DNA of 11,010 nucleotides, taken from contig JANBPT010001304.1 in the NCBI GenBank assembly GCA_027575765.1, positions 1 to 11,010 of the forward strand, in the 5' to 3' direction. This document shows positions 7,497-11,010 of this stretch, piece by piece. Source of the DNA: Tieghemiomyces parasiticus (taxonomy: Eukaryota > Kickxellomycota > Dimargaritomycetes > Dimargaritales > Dimargaritaceae). The notes under the pieces were generated by a model. It was not told the DNA's origin. It was given only the letters and a program-made list of their open reading frames with translations, and made no database searches. How positions within the stretch are numbered: position 1 is the first letter of the stretch; each line of letters opens with the position of its first letter. A program made the position numbers and the translations under genes.

Positions 7497-8663
7497 ATGT
7501 ACGCTCCCGCCAAAGTCACCCTCCTCTCGCTGGCCGTGCTCGGCATGGCCAACGTTGTTCGCTCCCATGTTAGCGTTGCCTTCCCTTGCGTGCCTAACTC
7601 CGACTACTCAAAGTGCAAGGGCTTTGGTGAGCAAGACGACAACTTGGCTGCGCCGACCGGCGAGGCGATGAGCTACGAAGACCACGCCGGTATTGAGAAT
7701 ATGGGTGGTGGTGTGTGCCGCAACTCCATCCCGAAGAAGAACGCCGGCGCGTGGACTGCTGGTACTACCGAGACTGTACTTATGTCCAACCACGGCGTCC
7801 ACAAGTTCGGCAACTGCCAGTGGTCCGTGAGCTATAATGGCGGCAAGACCTTCGCCGTGTTCGACCAGACCTTCAAGGACTGCCTCTCGGAGAGCGAGGC
7901 AACGACCAACGAGAACGGGAAGGAGCTCTTCAACATCAAGGTCAAGGTGCCCGCTAACCTGCCGGCCAAGAAGGATGCCATCGTGTCGTGGACCTGGAAC
8001 AGTCGGTCCGACTACCGCGAGCTCTTCTGGAACTGCATGATGCTCGACATTGTGAATCCCAGCAGCCCCGCCTCCTTCACGGCACCCCCGCTCTCCCTCT
8101 TCAACTTCGTCTTCACGGTCAGCGGCAAGAAGTACGGCTACGTCCTACCCGACATGGCCGGCGACGCAAACGACTGGAGCGACCTCTACATCAACCAGCC
8201 CAAGATTACCGTGACGCCCGGCGGCAAAGTCACGGGTGGCGACGGCGGCATCTTCCCGGTATTCATCGAGGCCAAAAAGGGAGATACGATCTCTGCTTCC
8301 CAGGCTGTGTACATCTCCGAGAAAACCCTGCCCAAGCCACTGCCAAGCCAGGGTACCGGTACCAGTGACGGTGGCACCGACATTGAAGCTCCCGAGGATC
8401 CTGAGGCTAGCGGGACCACCGAGGATCCTGAGGCTACCGAGACCACCGATGACAATTTAGACGAAGAGAGCGCCACTGCAAACGAGAGCGAGAGCAGTCC
8501 CTCCAATAGCGACGAAGACCCCGATGAAGAGAATACCGACGAGCCCGAGAGTGAAGATAGTACCTCATCCAACAAAGACGAATCTAAGGAGGAGGACGAT
8601 GCTGATTCGGAAGACAAGACCAGAGAATCGCATAATCAATCCAAGTGCGGTGCTAGTGAATGA
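7497..8663 (+). CDS. AA11-like lytic polysaccharide monooxygenase, secreted, with acidic Ser/Thr tail
   Basis: LPMOs are copper enzymes that oxidatively cut polysaccharides; characterised AA11 members act on chitin. The 388-residue product has a signal peptide (1-23). Cleavage would expose His24 as the N-terminal residue, as a copper histidine brace requires. The second brace His is likely His102, in HKFGNCQWSVSYNGGKTF, matching the AA11 pattern H-x-x-G-x-C-Q followed by a SYD/NGGKTF strand. The motif WTWNSRSDYRELFWNC (165-180) matches the AA11 W-T-W...NRE-x-Y-x-N-C segment, with Phe177 where AA11 proteins usually have the axial Tyr. Six cysteines (31, 40, 74, 107, 129, 180) could form three disulfides. 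Residues from about 286 to the end form a low-complexity tail rich in Glu, Asp, Ser and Thr; there is no hydrophobic C-terminus, so a GPI anchor is unlikely. The ATG at 7497 is chosen because it has a GCCATG context, follows an ATG-free leader and starts the signal peptide. An upstream in-frame TTG at 7416 is not supported. The frame is intact. Substrate is inferred, not shown. Confidence 0.85.
   Translation: MYAPAKVTLLSLAVLGMANVVRSHVSVAFPCVPNSDYSKCKGFGEQDDNLAAPTGEAMSYEDHAGIENMGGGVCRNSIPKKNAGAWTAGTTETVLMSNHGVHKFGNCQWSVSYNGGKTFAVFDQTFKDCLSESEATTNENGKELFNIKVKVPANLPAKKDAIVSWTWNSRSDYRELFWNCMMLDIVNPSSPASFTAPPLSLFNFVFTVSGKKYGYVLPDMAGDANDWSDLYINQPKITVTPGGKVTGGDGGIFPVFIEAKKGDTISASQAVYISEKTLPKPLPSQGTGTSDGGTDIEAPEDPEASGTTEDPEATETTDDNLDEESATANESESSPSNSDEDPDEENTDEPESEDSTSSNKDESKEEDDADSEDKTRESHNQSKCGASE
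8394..8447 (+). repeat. 27-base tandem duplication in the LPMO tail
   Basis: Two adjacent 27-base units (8394-8420 and 8421-8447) are identical at 25 of 27 positions. They encode EDPEASGTT and EDPEATETT, and each includes a GGATCC. The duplication keeps the frame and lengthens the acidic, Thr-rich tail. Confidence 0.9.
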
Positions 8664-9084
8664 TTACGAATCGCACTCGGCCCGCCACCAGCAGGAATTA
8701 CCACCCACCCGTCTACTGCCAATCTCTCCGACATCGGCTTGGAACGTGGTAGGGCGACGGGCCCGGCCCCTCTCCTTGACCTTCCCACCAGTGAGACCCA
8801 AACCTACAGCGGCGAAGTGCTTCATGCACTAGTAACACATGTACGTTTTAATTTATCTTTGGTTAAATGGTTCTCTAGTCTGCATCCCTTATTAGGCTTG
8901 ACATTGTGCCATCACGCTTTACCCAGTTTCCTATGTAGCCTCACGACGTCTTTAACATGGCGGACTCGATGTTCCCTGTCTTTTTCGACCCGATTCTTTC
9001 CCGATCAACCTTCAACCACTCGTTATTATTTAGTAGAGGCTGGAACTCCGAATGCTTTCGATACATATTTTTATACACTAAAGA
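8664..9084. other. 3' flank of the LPMO gene
   Basis: No further gene is visible. No AATAAA follows the stop closely. The best candidate 3'-end region is the A/T-rich TTTTAATTTAT at about 8845-8856, which is a weak call. Open frames at 8739-9173 (plus) and 8941-9216 (minus) overlap each other and have no recognisable content. Confidence 0.45.
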
Positions 9085-9290
9085 GCCAACGCCCCAGCTC
9101 ACGGGCAAATATATATATATATGATACTGACGTGTGTGGTAGCCGAAATATACCATCTTCGGCAACCCCTTGAGGCACCACCCACACTCCAGACGATTAT
9201 CGATGGCAACGCCCACCCAGCCAGGGGTGTATCAATCGCGACCCATCTCCGCCCCCACTACCCCTAGAGCAAACCCCCTACCTCTTAGTA
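9085..9290 (+). repeat. Diverged direct repeat, copy B1
   Basis: This stretch resembles 10016-10205. The best block, 9219-9254 against 10137-10172, aligns without gaps with 29 of 36 positions identical, and six of the seven differences are transitions. A nearly exact 19-mer (TCGCGACCCATCTCCGCCC, one difference) lies at 9236-9254. Further similarity is seen in GTGTGGTA followed by ATAYC and TCGGCARCC around 9133-9168 and 10055-10089. Copy B1 has an (AT)7 run at 9109-9122 that B2 lacks. Outer limits are approximate. Identity as a mobile element is unproven. Confidence 0.6.
9109..9122. repeat. (AT)7 microsatellite
   Basis: Seven AT units lie within repeat copy B1 and are absent from the matching place in copy B2. 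The run could have expanded by slippage after the copies separated. Confidence 0.8.
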
Positions 9291-9366
9291 TTAACCAACA
9301 GCGTTACCGGCCTATGTTTATTTATCCTTGACCATCGCAAAGCATGCCCGCGTATCAGACTGCACA

Positions 9367-9421
9367 CGAGCCCCTCGCGCCGCTTAGACGGGGCTCGGCC
9401 CCTTGCCGGGGTCGAATCCCC
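9367..9421. other. GC-rich hairpin cluster
   Basis: CGAGCCCC (9367-9374) pairs perfectly with GGGGCTCG (9390-9397) across a 15-base loop. An alternative hairpin is GGGGC TCG GCCCC (9390-9402). Just after it comes GGGG TCGAAT CCCC (9408-9421), which resembles a tRNA T-arm or B box. A full cloverleaf cannot be drawn: the T54 position is G, the 5-pair T-stem fails, and no matching 5' acceptor strand is seen. It may be a tRNA-derived remnant or simply a GC-rich structured stretch. Confidence 0.35.
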
Positions 9422-10015
9422 TTCCCTGCACCATTCGCATCAATCGGGTCGGCCATATCAGTCATGTAAAGGTCTTCTCAATATAGTTGTCGCTAACCTA
9501 CCGGAAGTTTATTGCCTTGCCAATCACCCCCACAGTCGACCCCATGGCTCATGCCTGCCACAGGAGTGCCAGGGCAGTAAAAGAAAAGGCGCAGTGGAAC
9601 CAGCAAAGCCAAGCTGTTCTGCAAGGAGCGGTACAATTCTAGGATGGAAACCATCCGTCGATTGCAGGGTCAAGTCGCTGCTGGTACCTAGTTTTGAAGC
9701 TAAGATCTGAGCACACGGCCGATACGAGCCGTGGACGGCTTTTTGTTAGACTCGGGCTTCTAGCAGTAGGTGGAGCGCGGCGGCGAGAACAGCATAAGTA
9801 TAAATGAGGTCTGTAAATGCAAGGGGGTCTGATCTGCACTGAAGGGGCTGCGAAAGGCCCTATGGTAGGCTGGTCACCTAGGTGTATACCCCTTTGGCGG
9901 GGATGGTGGCTGTATACTGCCAAAGCATCCGAACGGATGGCCCACGGATACACTCTTCAGGCGACCAAAGTCGCGGGCAGGTGGCGTTAGTATGCCATTG
10001 AGAGTTTATCTAAGC
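9422..10015. other. Gene-free interval
   Basis: No gene is supported. The minus-strand frame 9639-9953 (104 codons) has no recognisable domain, promoter or signal peptide. A short hairpin, AGCCG TGGA CGGCT at 9727-9740 with T's continuing to 9744, resembles a terminator, but no polymerase III gene can be identified upstream. Confidence 0.5.
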
Positions 10016-10205
10016 ACTGCCAATGACGCCCCCAACTCGACCCAGAATCCCCCGGTGTGGTAACTAAGGCATATCCGCATCGGCAGCCGCCATTCACTGC
10101 CCCACCCCCGATCGTTATTAACGGCGGGGTTCATCTAGCCAGGGAGGCACCGGTCGCGGCCCATCTCCGCCCTTGCTACCTATAACCCACCTCCCTGCCC
10201 CTCGC
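10016..10205 (+). repeat. Diverged direct repeat, copy B2
   Basis: Same orientation as copy B1 and about 0.92 kb downstream. Its best block is 10137-10172. The similarity is patchy with small indels on the left half, and limits are approximate. No open frame or terminal repeat marks it as a specific element class. Confidence 0.6.
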
Positions 10206-10421
10206 CATACCAAGGAAGTAACGCGCTGAACACCACACCACCTCCTCTGTCGACTGGCAACTCCACTGCTTGGCAAATCCTTTTATTGGTTCATTGCACA
10301 GCCTCGGCTAGATTGACGCTCGCCAAGGACACACCCTTCGGCACCATCCACATAAATCAGCCGGTCAAAGAAGCTGCAGAGAAAGCTCCCTTGTAAACTC
10401 GTCGTTAGCCAACTCTTACGG

Positions 10422-10429
10422 TTTATAAA
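10422..10429. promoter_or_regulatory. Candidate TATA element
   Basis: TTTATAAA is followed by about 110 bases of C/T/A-rich, ATG-free sequence like the two gene leaders at 4354-4532 and 7219-7496. The first ATG (10539) leads to a stop after five codons, so this may be the promoter of a lost gene. The element is palindromic and could serve either strand. Confidence 0.3.
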
Positions 10430-10676
10430 TTACCAACCAATTCCTCCCCTTTTCTACCCAACATATCCGACAATAAGCCCCTCACAGTACAAACCACATC
10501 GCACAGTAGCACATCCTCCCCCTTCAAACCATTTTAGCATGCAGGGCTACTCTTAGAAACACTTTATGCGAATAGGTACCAATACCCACAGAGCTTTTAC
10601 ACCTGGCCCTAACACACCCAATCCCCTGGCCAAAGGCACCAGACAAGGTGTACAAGGAGCAGCACCGAGCACCCTC

Positions 10677-10686
10677 TATATATAAA
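10677..10686 (+). promoter_or_regulatory. Candidate TATA box
   Basis: TATATATAAA is identical to the TATA box at 4344-4353. The first ATG, at 10714, lies only about 28 bases after it, too close for a normal leader, and opens just 36 codons. The real target, if any, may start past the window end. Confidence 0.4.
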
Positions 10687-11010
10687 TCCCGGCAATTTAT
10701 TCCGCACTTGGCTATGACAACATTATTCTCTATCCGTATTCACACAGCACTTAGCTACGGCGAGTCGAGCGACTGGATGGTGTTGGGTTGGGTCGACTGC
10801 GTGTGTTGCATTTTCAGAGAATGACGGTGCGGCCACGATGACTTTGGACTCTTGATAGCTCGGTTAGGTGGGGTGTGTGGCGGTCCAGGCCCTTAGCAAT
10901 TGCGATTGCTTGCTCCTGCTTTGCCTTCGGCATAGCCGCTACTTGGCTTCGAATCCCCACCCTGGAACGCCCACTGGGAAGCCAGCGCCCAAATAAACCG
11001 GGATAGGTCC

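Larger units (their letters stand above)
10206..11010. other. Right flank with promoter-like elements but no supported gene
   Basis: Two TATA-like elements occur here (10422-10429 and 10677-10686). The ATGs that follow open only very short frames: 5 codons from 10539 and 36 codons from 10714. A gene beginning beyond the window, or an exon with a splice that I cannot identify, remains possible. Another TCGAATCCCC occurs near 10959, without a tRNA fold around it. Confidence 0.45.

Noticed and set aside
8186..8617. 143-codon antisense open frame rich in Ser
   Set aside because: It is the mirror of the Glu/Asp/Ser-rich tail of the LPMO; biased codons keep the opposite strand open.
9330..9435. 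tRNA gene ending at the sequence TCCCTGCACCA
   Set aside because: The T-stem does not pair over five bases, position 54 is G, and no complementary 5' acceptor strand or proper anticodon arm can be found.
9727..9744. Terminator-like hairpin with T run
   Set aside because: The stem is only five pairs, the organism appears eukaryotic, and no polymerase III gene with A and B boxes precedes it.
9639..9953. 104-codon minus-strand frame
   Set aside because: It has no recognisable domain, no promoter-like sequence upstream on that strand and no hydrophobic or Cys pattern; compatible with chance.
10910..10985. tRNA gene around TTCGAATCCCC
   Set aside because: The bases flanking the loop do not form a T-stem and no acceptor pairing is visible.
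1..11010. CRISPR array, phage or bacterial defence system
   Set aside because: No regularly spaced short repeats, no cas-like or phage-like proteins and no bacterial gene layout are present; gene signals are eukaryotic.

Overview
This window looks like nuclear DNA from a fungus, most likely an early-diverging (zygomycete-grade) lineage. The evidence is: RNA polymerase II style genes with TATA boxes, long pyrimidine-rich leaders that lack ATG, Kozak-like GCCATG starts and AATAAA signals; an ABC transporter of the ABCA subfamily; and a secreted protein with the hallmarks of an AA11-type lytic polysaccharide monooxygenase (LPMO), a fungal family. There are no Shine-Dalgarno operons and no phage or CRISPR features. 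The lineage call is inference.

Layout. 1-711: no gene; one copy of an old diverged repeat (A1). 712-3498, plus strand: an ABCA-type half-transporter pseudogene with its first membrane helix missing, two frameshifts and three in-frame stops; its former reading frame is otherwise easy to follow through the membrane and ATP-binding domains to a conserved ABCA C-terminal motif. An AATAAA follows at 3612. 3499-4340: no gene; a G-rich block with a G-quadruplex pattern. 4344-4919: a compact gene unit made of a TATA box, an ATG-free leader, a small secreted lysine-rich protein broken by a one-base shift at a C6 run, and two AATAAA signals. 4920-7200: about 2.3 kb without a confident gene; it holds repeat copy A2 and two weak eroded ORFs at 6123-6777. 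7212-8663: TATA box, ATG-free leader and the only fully intact gene, a 388-residue secreted AA11-like LPMO with an acidic Ser/Thr tail. 8664-11010: no confident gene; a diverged direct repeat pair (B1/B2), a GC hairpin cluster, and two TATA elements near the right end without a supported gene.

The genes do not form an operon; each has its own promoter or signals. The two secreted proteins would act outside the cell: the LPMO probably on chitin or a similar polysaccharide, the small basic protein in an unknown role. The main theme of the window is decay. A lesion-rich transporter, a frameshifted secretome gene and old repeats sit in long non-coding stretches, and both the stop codons and the repeat mismatches are dominated by transition-type changes. 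I found no clear evidence of a new multi-gene system.
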